A DNA stretch of 64,000 bases from Pedobacter steynii (GTDB taxonomy: Bacteria > Bacteroidota > Bacteroidia > Sphingobacteriales > Sphingobacteriaceae), in NCBI RefSeq assembly GCF_900103665.1, contig NZ_FNGY01000011.1, forward strand, positions 225,897 through 289,896, read 5' to 3'. This document shows, piece by piece, positions 19,046-28,674 of this stretch. The notes under the pieces were generated by a model. It had not been told where the DNA came from and searched no databases. It saw only the letters and a list, made by a program, of their open reading frames with translations. Position numbers and translations under genes: made by a program. Positions within the stretch are counted from its first letter, which is position 1; every line of letters begins with the position of its first letter.

Positions 19046-19965
19046 TACCAATCCAATAATTCTAAAATTCTGCTCAGGTCATCTTCAGACATAAAAGGAA
19101 TTTCAATTGCACCTTTACCATTCTCTCCTACTTTGAGTTTCACTTTCGTCGCAAATTTAGAAGCCAGGTCCCTTTGTAATTTCTGATATTCGAAAGACAC
19201 CCCTTTAGGTTGTCGCTGAAACTTAGATTTTACTTCAACACTGTTAATGCTTCTTACTAATTCTTCCACCTTTCTAACGGAAAGGCCTTTATCAATAATT
19301 TCCTGATGGATAAAAAGCTGCTTATCGACTTCTTCAACGTTAATCAATGCACGGGCATGTCCCATAGAAATCTTCTGATCGCGGATAGAAATCTGAATTA
19401 CAGGTGGCAATTTCAGCAAACGAAGGTAATTGGTTACCGTAGTCCGGTTTTTACCTACACGTTCTCCTAACTGCTCCTGTTTTAAATTACACTCCTCCAA
19501 CATTCTTTGAAAACTCAGGGCTACTTCGATTGCATTCAGGTTTTCACGCTGGATATTTTCGATAAGCGCCATTTCCAGCATTTGCTGATCATTGGCACTA
19601 CGTACATAAGCGGGAATTTCAGTTAAACCTGCCAATTTGGATGCGCGTAATCTTCGCTCACCTGAGATCAGCTGATATCTGTTTCCAGTCTGTTTCCTCA
19701 CCGTAATTGGCTGAATCAGTCCCTGAATTTTGATGGATTCTGAAAGTTCAATTAAAGCAACCTGATCAAACTCCGTGCGCGGCTGGAAAGGGTTGGTATC
19801 AATATCAGAGATCTTGATATTTCCAATAGCACTATTATTGCCGGTTTCCTGCCTGGTTTCGCTTACAGGGTTAACTCCATTTTTCGGTGGATTGACCGAG
19901 TCGCTGTCATCTAAAAGCGCACTCAACCCTTTACCTAAACCTGTTTTTCGCTGAAAAGATGTCAT
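19045..19965 (-). CDS. parB: Chromosome-partitioning protein ParB
   Basis: A 306-residue ParB/Spo0J. The ParB/Srx-like domain has DIDTNPFQPR and the CTP-binding region SGERRLRA, followed by a helix-turn-helix (QEQLGERVGKNRTTVTNYLRL) that binds parS, and a C-terminal dimerisation domain. The N-terminus KTGLGKGLSALL is typical and interacts with ParA. It follows parA by ten bases and is translationally coupled to the next gene. I found no perfect parS site in this window. Confidence 0.96.
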   Translation of the reverse strand: MTSFQRKTGLGKGLSALLDDSDSVNPPKNGVNPVSETRQETGNNSAIGNIKISDIDTNPFQPRTEFDQVALIELSESIKIQGLIQPITVRKQTGNRYQLISGERRLRASKLAGLTEIPAYVRSANDQQMLEMALIENIQRENLNAIEVALSFQRMLEECNLKQEQLGERVGKNRTTVTNYLRLLKLPPVIQISIRDQKISMGHARALINVEEVDKQLFIHQEIIDKGLSVRKVEELVRSINSVEVKSKFQRQPKGVSFEYQKLQRDLASKFATKVKLKVGENGKGAIEIPFMSEDDLSRILELLDW

Positions 19966-19975
19966 TAAGATAATT

Positions 19976-20779
19976 TTATATAATTGCTGTATTTACATCC
20001 TGCACTTCTTTAACCAATCCATTTTTTCGGACGATTTCCCGCGCCAGGTTCAGATAGTTTATTGCCCCTTTACAATTTGCATCGTGCATAATTACAGAGA
20101 TTCCATAACTAGGTGCCTCACTCAGGCGGGTATTTCTTTGGATGATCGTTTCAAATACCAGGTCTTGAAAATGCGTTCTCACTTCTTCTACCACCTGGTT
20201 TGACAAACGTAAACGAACATCGTACATCGTCAGTAAGATACCTTCAATTTCCAGTTCAGTATTTAAACGGTTTTGAACAATTTTAATTGTATTCAATAAT
20301 TTCCCCAGTCCTTCAAGAGCAAAATACTCACACTGAACAGGGATAATCACCGAATCCGCAGCAGTAAGCGCATTAATGGTAATTAAACCCAGAGAGGGTG
20401 AGCAATCAATGATGATAAAATCATACTGATCTTTAATTTTCTCCAGAACGGCCTTCATTTTATATTCCCTGTTGTTGAGATTGATCATCTCAATCTCCGC
20501 ACCGACCAGATCGATGTGAGCAGGCAAAAGATCTAAATTGGGGGTTTCAGTTTTCTGTATGGCATCCATCGGTTCGATATCATTGATGATACACTCGTAG
20601 ATGCTGTTTTTTATACTTCTTGGGTCAAAGCCAATGCCAGAGGTAGAGTTCGCCTGAGGATCTGCGTCAACCAATAAAGTCCTGTATTCCAGTACGGCTA
20701 AACTTGCGGCTAAGTTTATAGATGAAGTTGTTTTACCTACACCACCTTTTTGATTTGCCAATGCAATAATTTTACTCAT
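19976..20779 (-). CDS. parA: Chromosome-partitioning ATPase ParA/Soj
   Basis: A 267-residue ParA with the deviant Walker A motif KGGVGKTTSS at 11-20. Walker B is IIIDCSPSLGL, and the switch region is VDADPQANSTSG. It drives segregation of the origin region together with ParB. It is the first gene of the minus-strand run ending with lepB. The intergenic region upstream did not show a clear TAnnTTTG box on this strand. Confidence 0.96.
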   Translation of the reverse strand: MSKIIALANQKGGVGKTTSSINLAASLAVLEYRTLLVDADPQANSTSGIGFDPRSIKNSIYECIINDIEPMDAIQKTETPNLDLLPAHIDLVGAEIEMINLNNREYKMKAVLEKIKDQYDFIIIDCSPSLGLITINALTAADSVIIPVQCEYFALEGLGKLLNTIKIVQNRLNTELEIEGILLTMYDVRLRLSNQVVEEVRTHFQDLVFETIIQRNTRLSEAPSYGISVIMHDANCKGAINYLNLAREIVRKNGLVKEVQDVNTAII

Positions 20780-20827
20780 TTATCTTTTTAATAATTACCA
20801 ATTATTTACTGAAGGCTTGCTGTTTAC

Positions 20828-20859
20828 TTGATTTAAGTCTATAAAAAATGCTATTTTTG
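20828..20859 (+). promoter_or_regulatory. Candidate promoter for the FMN reductase gene
   Basis: TTG (20828-20830) and TATTTTTG (20852-20859) are 21 bases apart and match the Bacteroidota -33/-7 pattern. The implied leader is about 100 bases, rather long, so this remains tentative. Confidence 0.35.
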
Positions 20860-20962
20860 TATTGATTCAGGCACATTTTAATGATTAGCTAAGATACAAA
20901 CAATTTGACACATACGGCATATAGGTCATAAGTGTTTTACACATCTTATTAACAATTTATAC

Positions 20963-21484
20963 ATGGTAACTATCATCTCAGGAACAAACAGACCTGGAAG
21001 TAATACGCTGAAAGTAGCAAAATATTATCAGAAAGTTCTGTCAGAAAAAGGGTTAGAAGCAAATATATTTAGTCTGGAACAGTTACCCGAGACCTTAATT
21101 TCTTCCGATTTGTATGGAAAAAGAAGCCAAGCATTTGAGCCTATCCAGGAACTTATGACCAAAACAAGTAAATTTTTATTCATCATTCCAGAGTATAATG
21201 GTAGTTTCCCTGGAGTGCTGAAAACTTTTATTGATGCCTGTCAGTTTCCGGAGAGTTTCTATGATAAAAAGGCTGCTTTGGTAGGCATTTCTTCCGGCAA
21301 ATACGGCAACATCAGAGGAATTGACCATTTTGGCGGAGTCTGCAGTTATCTTCACCTGAATGTATTGCCTTTAAGGATTCATGTTTCCGCCATAAAAATG
21401 GAACTAAATGAACTGGAAGACTTTTTCAAAGAAGACACGCTAAAGTTCACGAATCAGCAAATGGATAAATTTATCGCGTTCTAA
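20963..21484 (+). CDS. NAD(P)H-dependent FMN reductase family protein
   Basis: A 173-residue flavodoxin-fold oxidoreductase (PF03358). The FMN phosphate-binding loop SGTNRPGSNT is at residues 6-15. The second flavin-contacting motif PEYNGSFPGVLK is near the middle. Such enzymes reduce FMN, quinones, azo dyes or chromate in the cytosol; the physiological substrate is unknown. It is a single-gene unit, divergent from parA and ending six bases from the convergent gene at 21491. Confidence 0.88.
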   Translation: MVTIISGTNRPGSNTLKVAKYYQKVLSEKGLEANIFSLEQLPETLISSDLYGKRSQAFEPIQELMTKTSKFLFIIPEYNGSFPGVLKTFIDACQFPESFYDKKAALVGISSGKYGNIRGIDHFGGVCSYLHLNVLPLRIHVSAIKMELNELEDFFKEDTLKFTNQQMDKFIAF

Positions 21485-21490
21485 AATGCG

Positions 21491-21946
21491 TTAAACTCCA
21501 AAGCTGTTCCAGTTTTTCCCTTCGTTTCCAAAAACAAAATACCCTGGATATAACATTTCCGCAATATCTTCCAGTAAAGCGACAAATTCCTGAGGCTCTT
21601 TAGCTGCCGTGGCCTGGTCACCTAAGAGGTAAACTCTGTTATACTCCACCGCTGGCCATTCTTTAGTCAGGAGGGAAGGTAAAAGCCCCATCATCTCCAG
21701 CATGCTCGCATCCTTTTCTGCGTAAATCAAAACCCTTGCCTGGTTAACATCCTCCTGTAAAACGCCCCCTGCATCGTTAATAATCCCTTCAAAATCTCGG
21801 TTTACATGATTTTCCGTATCCAGACAAGCAACAGTTACTGGCTCCATAAATTTTATTTTATGTTGAATAAGATCCACACGCTCCTGAAGTTCTTCACTTA
21901 ACACTTCATTCTCCACCTTATTTATAACTGCTTTTAAAAAAGACAT
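21491..21946 (-). CDS. Hypothetical protein, weakly like the C-terminal lobe of BtuF-type binding proteins
   Basis: A 151-residue protein with no signal peptide. An N-terminal charged helix is followed by VTVACLDTENHVN, then EYNRVYLLGDQ and VALLEDIAEMLYPGYF. The order and spacing recall the C-terminal lobe of cobalamin/iron-siderophore ABC binding proteins (TroA-like fold), where similar segments precede the last helix. The resemblance was recalled by eye and is not proven. Without an export signal, a transport role is doubtful. The gene is divergent from the ABC binding lipoprotein gene at 21992 and their promoters abut. Confidence 0.55.
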   Translation of the reverse strand: MSFLKAVINKVENEVLSEELQERVDLIQHKIKFMEPVTVACLDTENHVNRDFEGIINDAGGVLQEDVNQARVLIYAEKDASMLEMMGLLPSLLTKEWPAVEYNRVYLLGDQATAAKEPQEFVALLEDIAEMLYPGYFVFGNEGKNWNSFGV

Positions 21947-21959
21947 ATTGATTTATTTA

Positions 21960-21977
21960 TTACTTTGTGCAAAATTA
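21960..21977. promoter_or_regulatory. Back-to-back -7 boxes of divergent genes
   Basis: On the minus strand TAATTTTG (21970-21977) matches TAnnTTTG perfectly and would serve the gene at 21491-21946 with an 18-20 base leader. On the plus strand TTACTTTG (21960-21967, one mismatch) would serve the gene starting at 21992. The two boxes are two bases apart, so the promoters probably compete. Confidence 0.4.
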
Positions 21978-21991
21978 GTATTCCTACACTG

Positions 21992-23623
21992 ATGCATCGT
22001 ATTATAACACATTTTTTTTGCGGATTATTACTTCTGGGCATTATATCTTGTACACACAGCACTTCTGATAAAGAGAAAAAAGTGTTTAACATGAATCTTG
22101 ATCAAAACCTGACCTCTCTTGATCCTGCATTTGCAAGGAATCAGAATGCGCTCTGGATGGTTAACCAGATTTTTAATGGACTGGTACAGATAGACAGCAA
22201 TTTAAACACGCTTCCCTGCATTGCAAAAAGCTGGAAAATATCTGATGATGGCCTGGATTATACCTTTAACCTCAGAACCGATGTGTATTTTCACGACGAT
22301 TCTACTTTTCCTAACGGAAAGGGAAGAAAAGTAATCGCTTCGGATTTTGTTTATAGTTTCAACCGATTGATAGATCCTAAAGTAGCCTCTTCAGGCAGCT
22401 GGATCTTTAGTGATAAAGTAAAAGACATCCACAATTTTATCGCGATAAACGATACCACCTTTCACATCAGACTAACCAAGCCGTTCCCTCCATTTCTAAG
22501 TTTACTGACGGCACAATATTGCTCTGTAGTCCCGAAAGAAGTGGTAAATCATTACGGAAAGGATTTCCGCAGCCATCCGATAGGCACTGGTCCTTTCAAA
22601 TTCAGGTACTGGAAAGAAGATGAGATCCTGGTTATGGTAAAAAATGAAAAGTACTGGGAGAAAGAGGCGGGCCAGACTTTGCCCTACCTGGATGCAGTAA
22701 AGGTCACCTTCATCAGTGATAAGCAAAGCGCGTTCATGAATTTTATCAAAAAAGAACTTGATTTCTTTGATAAAGTTGACGGAAGTTACCGTGACGACAT
22801 CTTAACCAAAAGCGGGAATATGACCAGCAAATACAAGGGCAAATTCAAGCTTCGGAAGGGCGCTTACCTTTGTACTGAATACGCAGGATTTTTAGTAGAC
22901 ACATCGAAATCTATTGCTAAAAACTCTCCATTAAAATATAAAAAAGTAAGGCAGGCAATTAACTATGCCATCGACAAGCCTAAGCTGATTAAATACCTTA
23001 GAAACAGTATAGGAATTCCCGCGACTTCAGGTTTTATTCCTCAGGGGATGCCTGGTTTTGACAGCACCGCGGTAAAAGGTTATCACTATAACCCGGATAA
23101 GGCAGCAAGATTACTGGTCGAAGCTGGATTTCCAAATGGAAAAGGTATGTCACAGATTACCCTGAGTACTTCCACAACTTATAAGGATCTGATGGAGTTT
23201 ATTCAGGGAGAGCTGAATGCGATTGGAATAAAGGTAAAAGTTGACGTCAGCCCGAATGCGAGTCTAAGGGACATGATGTCCAAAAATGCAGTAAACTTCT
23301 TCCGGGGCTCCTGGATTGCGGATTATGGTGATGCCGAGAACTATCTTGCGATGTTTTACTCCAAGAATAAAGTTCCTGATGGCCCCAACTACACCGGTTA
23401 TTTCAATAAAGATTTCGATCGCTTATTTGAAAGCAGTTATTATGAAAATGATCCAAAAAAACGGTTCCTTCTAAATCAAAAAATGGATAGAATGGTGATC
23501 GAATATGCGAATATTGTCCCTATATTATATGATCAATCCATTGTTATGACCCAAAATAACATCAGCGGATATCCGCTAAACCCATTAAATCTAATGATCC
23601 TGAAAAAGGTAAAGAAGAAATAA
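21992..23623 (+). CDS. ABC transporter substrate-binding lipoprotein, peptide/nickel type (SBP_bac_5)
   Basis: A 543-residue extracytoplasmic binding protein of the OppA/DppA type (PF00496). A short signal peptide ends in the lipobox LGIISC. Family signatures follow: SLDPAFARNQNALWMVNQIF, DVYFHDDSTF, HPIGTGPFKF and the late RGSWIADYGDAENYL. It should deliver oligopeptides to an inner-membrane ABC transporter, but no permease or ATPase genes are adjacent. I chose the ATG at 21992, which gives a clean signal peptide; the frame also opens nine codons earlier at a TTG. It is divergent from the gene at 21491-21946. Confidence 0.9.
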   Translation: MHRIITHFFCGLLLLGIISCTHSTSDKEKKVFNMNLDQNLTSLDPAFARNQNALWMVNQIFNGLVQIDSNLNTLPCIAKSWKISDDGLDYTFNLRTDVYFHDDSTFPNGKGRKVIASDFVYSFNRLIDPKVASSGSWIFSDKVKDIHNFIAINDTTFHIRLTKPFPPFLSLLTAQYCSVVPKEVVNHYGKDFRSHPIGTGPFKFRYWKEDEILVMVKNEKYWEKEAGQTLPYLDAVKVTFISDKQSAFMNFIKKELDFFDKVDGSYRDDILTKSGNMTSKYKGKFKLRKGAYLCTEYAGFLVDTSKSIAKNSPLKYKKVRQAINYAIDKPKLIKYLRNSIGIPATSGFIPQGMPGFDSTAVKGYHYNPDKAARLLVEAGFPNGKGMSQITLSTSTTYKDLMEFIQGELNAIGIKVKVDVSPNASLRDMMSKNAVNFFRGSWIADYGDAENYLAMFYSKNKVPDGPNYTGYFNKDFDRLFESSYYENDPKKRFLLNQKMDRMVIEYANIVPILYDQSIVMTQNNISGYPLNPLNLMILKKVKKK

Positions 23624-23659
23624 AAAAAGCCTTCCCGATATAGATGGAAAGGCCTTTGT
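23622..23659. terminator. Imperfect hairpin between convergent genes
   Basis: AAAGCCTTCC pairs imperfectly with GGAAAGGCCTTT around a short loop between the convergent stops at 23623 and 23683. It probably terminates both directions, with bulges in the stem. Confidence 0.45.
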
Positions 23660-23682
23660 CAATACTTTAGAGAGGTCGTTCT

Positions 23683-26136
23683 TTAGTTCTGAACACCTCC
23701 CATTCCACCTTGATCTTCTTTCTTCAAATCGTCATTCTTAACACCTTTCTTAGGCTGGGTGAATTTCAATTTACCGAAGTTATAGCTCAGGTTGATTCCG
23801 AAGGAACGCAATGGGTAATGAATGTTTGTTTTTTGCTCGTAGGTGTCCCCCTGAGCGTTCTTCCCGTTATTTACGGTATTGATCACCAGGTCACGGCTAA
23901 ATGGATTCAACACGTTCAAGCCAATTGTAGCCTTTTTCTTCCAGATTTCTTTCTTCAATGCTCCGCCGTAAAAATACATTGCATCCGTTTTCCCCTGAAA
24001 TGTACGACGTGGAGAATTAATGACTCCCCAGATCTCCGTATTCCAGCCACCTGGGAAAGCATAGGCAGAACGGGCAAATGCGGTATAATTCAGAAATGTA
24101 CCCGTATTTACTGTATTGGTTGAACTGCTATTGTTTACATTATAAGTATTTAAACCAATATTTGCCATTAAAGTCCATTTTGGCTTGGGATTGTAACTAC
24201 CAAAAATATTCATCCCATAGGACTCACTCCTTCCAACATTGGTATAACTGGTCAGAAATACTTGCGGCGCTCCCGGAACAACAGGAAGAGGAGTCACAAT
24301 ACTTTCAATTACATTTTTTGTTGAGCGGTAGAATACGGAAGCATTGATTACTGATCCCTTGATAAAAGTAGAGTATCCCATTTCTATGTTATCGCTTAAT
24401 TCAGGATTCAAATCAGGGTTACCTCTCAGGATATTAAACTGATCACTTTTGTTTTCAAATGGATTTAAATAGAACAAACTCGGACGCTGAATCCTTCTGT
24501 TATAGCTAACTTTAATCGTACTCGCTCCTTTTAAGGATTGAGAGAGGATCAAACTTGGGAATAAGTTAAAATAGTCATTATTGAATTTTGCTCCAACACC
24601 AGATAATCCATTGATCTTTGTGTATTCTGTTCTTAACCCTGCTTTAGCTGTAATTTTTTTGGTCAATTTAAAACCAAGTACTCCATAAGCAGATGCAACA
24701 TTCTGATCATAATCGAAATCCTGTGCAGCATTACCATAGTTACTGATGATATTTCTGAAGATTCCTTTTACACCTGTTTCAAGTGTGGTTGTCTTGCTAA
24801 ATGGATAAGTGTAATCCGTCTGTACGGTATACTCATTATTCTTTCCTGTATTTGAGCCGATGTCTAAAAAGTCTGGCCGTCCGTCACTAACCGTTTTATT
24901 GGAATAATCACTGGTATTTCTTCCTGTGGACAACTGAGCGGAAACACTAAACTCCTCTCCCTCTTTTTTACTTGTTTTCCTATAATCTACGCTCCAGTCC
25001 AGATTATTAAAACCCATATCCATATCTCTGGTTATAAAAGCAGATGTTTTGTTCACCAGATTGGTACTAGTGGTCGTCCCCGGGCCTCCGTTAGAGAACC
25101 TATTGATTTTCAAATTGGTGCTGATGTTATGGTAATTATTAAAATCATAATCTATTCCCGCACTACCGTTGTATCCTACTCTTGACCATTTAGAATATCC
25201 ATCCTGTCCCAAACTTGTCCCTCCTCCTGCCTGTAAGGCAACCACATTTGAAGAGACTACTTTTGAATTTTGAGGATAAGCATGATTTACGCCCAGACTC
25301 CCCGTTAAAGACAAACGTCCAGTTTTGGCATTTAAGTTAAAAGCACCGTTGTTTGAACGGGTACCAACCGAAGTATTTACGCTTCCACTGGTACCTTCCG
25401 CACTTTTCTTTTTAGTAATGATATTGACAATCCCCCCTGAACCTTCTGCGTCATATTTTGCAGAAGGACTGGTAATCACCTCCACACTTTTGATCTGTTC
25501 TGCAGGAATCATTTTAAGTGCATCCGCGACACTATTCGCCATTGTTCCTGAGGGCTTACCATTGATCAGCACTCTTACTGCGCTTCCTCTCATTTGAAGG
25601 TTACCATTTACGTCAACAGACAACATTGGCACTTTACGCATTACATCGGTAGCATCTCCACCGGCATTAGTAATATCCTGTTCTGCATTATAGACCAACT
25701 TATCCACTTTATTTTCAATCAAGGCTTTTTGCCCGCTGATTTCAACTTCGTTCAGGTTACTCGCTGTTGGACTCAGGTAAATGGTTCCTACATTTAAATC
25801 AGGCCTTTCAGGCGTGGTTTTCACCACGATGATTTTCGTTTTATAGCCCATGAAACCGATAGAGAGCTTATATTCTTCAGGGCTGATATTTGATAAGCTC
25901 AGCTTTCCACGCTCGTCAGTTACCGCTCCGTTTACAGACTTATTATCTTTACTTTTCATCAGGGATACCGTCGCATAATCGATTGGCTTTTTACTTACAG
26001 AATCCAGAATTACTGCAGTAATCTTACCTGTAACCATTTTTTTTACCGGCCCTCCCATTGGAAATTGCGCCTTCACCCCCAGCATCAGGATTAAACCAAC
26101 AAATAATAGTATAGATTTTTTCATAATAGTTTTCAT
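23683..26136 (-). CDS. TonB-dependent receptor-like outer-membrane beta-barrel protein (OMP_b-brl_3)
   Basis: About 817 residues. A signal peptide (MKKSILLFVGLILMLG...KAQ) precedes a carboxypeptidase-regulatory-like domain (VTGKITAVILDS..., about 35-125). A plug-type segment has DVMRKVPMLSVD and VLINGKPSG. A beta-barrel of the Bacteroidota OMP_b-brl_3 type ends in SYNFGKLKF, followed by a polar glycine-rich tail. It is likely a TonB-energised importer of unknown ligand; no SusD partner is present. The first in-frame ATG is at 26136 (another at 26124); the frame extends to a TTG at 26157. It is apparently monocistronic. Confidence 0.88.
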   Translation of the reverse strand: MKTIMKKSILLFVGLILMLGVKAQFPMGGPVKKMVTGKITAVILDSVSKKPIDYATVSLMKSKDNKSVNGAVTDERGKLSLSNISPEEYKLSIGFMGYKTKIIVVKTTPERPDLNVGTIYLSPTASNLNEVEISGQKALIENKVDKLVYNAEQDITNAGGDATDVMRKVPMLSVDVNGNLQMRGSAVRVLINGKPSGTMANSVADALKMIPAEQIKSVEVITSPSAKYDAEGSGGIVNIITKKKSAEGTSGSVNTSVGTRSNNGAFNLNAKTGRLSLTGSLGVNHAYPQNSKVVSSNVVALQAGGGTSLGQDGYSKWSRVGYNGSAGIDYDFNNYHNISTNLKINRFSNGGPGTTTSTNLVNKTSAFITRDMDMGFNNLDWSVDYRKTSKKEGEEFSVSAQLSTGRNTSDYSNKTVSDGRPDFLDIGSNTGKNNEYTVQTDYTYPFSKTTTLETGVKGIFRNIISNYGNAAQDFDYDQNVASAYGVLGFKLTKKITAKAGLRTEYTKINGLSGVGAKFNNDYFNLFPSLILSQSLKGASTIKVSYNRRIQRPSLFYLNPFENKSDQFNILRGNPDLNPELSDNIEMGYSTFIKGSVINASVFYRSTKNVIESIVTPLPVVPGAPQVFLTSYTNVGRSESYGMNIFGSYNPKPKWTLMANIGLNTYNVNNSSSTNTVNTGTFLNYTAFARSAYAFPGGWNTEIWGVINSPRRTFQGKTDAMYFYGGALKKEIWKKKATIGLNVLNPFSRDLVINTVNNGKNAQGDTYEQKTNIHYPLRSFGINLSYNFGKLKFTQPKKGVKNDDLKKEDQGGMGGVQN

Positions 26137-26297
26137 TTCTTCAATTAGTCTAAGCAAGGTAAATTTTGTTACATATTTAGACTATAGATTTTTGGCTTCG
26201 TGCAATTATTTGACGGCGAACTGCTCTTTTTGATCGGTGAAAGGCGTTGCATAACTTTTCGTAAAAAAATCGATACAAACTATCCATATCCCTGATT

Positions 26298-28670
26298 CTA
26301 CTGAACCGTAAAATCTCCTTTCAGCCGGACATCATCAGATGAGCTACCCAACATTAAAGTAAAGTCTCCTGGCTCGAGGACCCAATTCATCTGTGGGTTA
26401 AACAATTTCAAATCTTCAGCGTTCAATTCAAACTCAAGCTCTTTTTGTGCTCCGGATTTTAAAGAGAAGCGTTTGAATTTCTTCAACTGTTTCACCGGCG
26501 TCACTACAGAACTCACTTTATCTACCAAATAAAGCTGAGTCACCTCATCGCCATCTCTTTCTCCAGTATTCTTCACATTCAATTTTACTTTAACCAATAA
26601 GTTATCCTGTGCTCCCGAAACCACGATACTCAAATTGCTATACTCAAAAGTGCTATAGCTTAAGCCATATCCAAAAGGGTATAATGGCCGGTCATCAACT
26701 TCTACATAGCTATGATTTGCGGGTTTCTTAAGGTTGTAATATACCGGGAGCTGTCCCACTGATTTTGGAATAGAAATGGGTAATCTTCCAGAAGGATTAT
26801 AAACGCCGAATAAGACATCAGCGATCGCATTTCCGCCCTCCTGACCAGGATACCAGGCATCAACAATGGCATCCACATGATCTGCAGCCCAGTTCAGGTT
26901 TAAAGGCCGCCCTTTGATCAGTACCAGTACAACAGGAGTTCCCGTCTTTACTATTCGCTGAAGCAGCTCCATTTGCCTACCCATCAGATCCAGTGTCGAA
27001 CGATCAAACCCTTCCCCGCTTTCCATGTCACTTACAGCAGCATCAGTAACCTTAACCTGTGCCGCACCAGTATTCAGGTATTCCGTTTTAAAATCTCTCG
27101 CACTTGATCCGCCCAAAACGACAATCGCGACTTCCGCGTTCTTCGCCAACTCAACTGCTTCGTCTATACCAGCTGAGGCTGTATCTCTAATGGCGCAACC
27201 TTTAACATAGTCAACTTGTACTCCCTTTCCTACCTGTGCTTTAATGCCTTCCAAAACAGTCACTACTGCATTTTCATCCTGAGGGGCAGTATAATCACCC
27301 AACTGGTTATATATATTATCTGCATTAGGCCCGATCACAGCAATCCTCTTGAGCTTATTGCTTAGCGGAAGGGTATTACCCTTGTTTTTTAGTAAGACCA
27401 GAGATGCACTCGCCACCTCTCTCGCCAACGCCACATGCGCCTCATTCCTCACTGTTTTTGCCGCCTTCAGAACATCCACATAGGGATTCTCGAAAAGCCC
27501 CATCTCAAATTTAATGCGGAGTACCCTTGCCACCGCTGTGTCCAAAACACTTTCCGCCACCTGTCCTTTGCGAAAGGCATCTACCAGGGCTGGCCCGTAA
27601 CCATAACCACTCAGATCAGCATCCAACCCGGCGTTGATCGCCATCGCCGCTCCCTCTGTTGCATTTGCAGCTACGTGATGACTGCTAACCAAACCAGATA
27701 TGCTTCCTAAATCGGAAACTACAAAACCGTTAAAGCCCCATTGTTTTCTTAAAACATCAGTAAGGAGATAGTAATTTGCGGAACAAGGAATTCCATCAAT
27801 AGAGTTATAGGCCGTCATCACTGACTGTGCCCCTGCTTTTACCGCTGCTTTGAATGGCGGCAAATAAGATTGAAATAATTCTCGTGTTCCGACTGCTACA
27901 CTTCCTCCATTGTGTCCCCCTTCAGGAACGCCATAAGCGGTAAAATGCTTCAGCGTAGCCGCGATATTCATTCCGCTTTTTAAACCATTTCCCTGAAAGC
28001 CTTTCACCATGGCTTCCCCCATTCTGCTATTGAGCACCGGATCTTCTCCATAAGTTTCTTCCACCCTGGACCATCGTGGTTCGCGGGCAAGATCAAGAAC
28101 CGGACCATAGCCGATATGCGCTCCCTGAAGACGTGCTTCCAGTGCTATGGCAGCAGCCATCTCCTGAATCAAATCAGGATTCCATGTGCTACTTTGACCT
28201 ATAGAAGTGGGGAAAACTGTCGTCCCGATGGCCATATGACCATGTGGACATTCTTCTGCCAGTAATATTGGAATATTTAGCCTGCTGTTTTCTATGGCAT
28301 ATTTTTGAATGGCATTGGTGGCTTTCGCCGCAAGTCCCGGAGTCAATCCGGTTAGTAACGTCTTTTTCGTCCAGGGATCAGCCCTCAATGTCGCCCATAA
28401 CATTCCGGTATGTTGCGTCGCTAATGCTTTTTTAAACTGATCGCTAACCACAACGGTACTTCCGTCTTTACTGTACATATCCCAGCCGAGCAATACCGAA
28501 ACCTGGCCTACCTTCTCTTCAAGGCTCATTCTGCCAAGAAGATCTTTAATTCTTAATGCCGTCGGAACTTTTACATCCTTATAGACCGGCTTTTTCTGCG
28601 CAAACCCGGATTCATAGCAGGTTATTGCCAGGGCTACAAAGAGTAGCCCTATTCTGGAAAGTTTCTTCAT
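26298..28670 (-). CDS. Glycoside hydrolase family 3 beta-glucosidase-type enzyme
   Basis: A 790-residue secreted GH3 enzyme. A signal peptide (to ESGFAQ) precedes the N-terminal TIM-like domain, which holds the nucleophile Asp320 in GFVVSDLG and the conserved KHFTAYG. The (alpha/beta)6 sandwich domain and a C-terminal fibronectin-III-like domain (about the last 75 residues) follow. It should release terminal beta-linked glucose or xylose in the periplasm. The start at 28670 lies four bases past the fucosidase stop. A longer in-frame start at 28757 would overlap that gene and place extra residues before the signal peptide. It is co-transcribed with GH29. Confidence 0.93.
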   Translation of the reverse strand: MKKLSRIGLLFVALAITCYESGFAQKKPVYKDVKVPTALRIKDLLGRMSLEEKVGQVSVLLGWDMYSKDGSTVVVSDQFKKALATQHTGMLWATLRADPWTKKTLLTGLTPGLAAKATNAIQKYAIENSRLNIPILLAEECPHGHMAIGTTVFPTSIGQSSTWNPDLIQEMAAAIALEARLQGAHIGYGPVLDLAREPRWSRVEETYGEDPVLNSRMGEAMVKGFQGNGLKSGMNIAATLKHFTAYGVPEGGHNGGSVAVGTRELFQSYLPPFKAAVKAGAQSVMTAYNSIDGIPCSANYYLLTDVLRKQWGFNGFVVSDLGSISGLVSSHHVAANATEGAAMAINAGLDADLSGYGYGPALVDAFRKGQVAESVLDTAVARVLRIKFEMGLFENPYVDVLKAAKTVRNEAHVALAREVASASLVLLKNKGNTLPLSNKLKRIAVIGPNADNIYNQLGDYTAPQDENAVVTVLEGIKAQVGKGVQVDYVKGCAIRDTASAGIDEAVELAKNAEVAIVVLGGSSARDFKTEYLNTGAAQVKVTDAAVSDMESGEGFDRSTLDLMGRQMELLQRIVKTGTPVVLVLIKGRPLNLNWAADHVDAIVDAWYPGQEGGNAIADVLFGVYNPSGRLPISIPKSVGQLPVYYNLKKPANHSYVEVDDRPLYPFGYGLSYSTFEYSNLSIVVSGAQDNLLVKVKLNVKNTGERDGDEVTQLYLVDKVSSVVTPVKQLKKFKRFSLKSGAQKELEFELNAEDLKLFNPQMNWVLEPGDFTLMLGSSSDDVRLKGDFTVQ

Positions 28671-28674
28671 GTGT

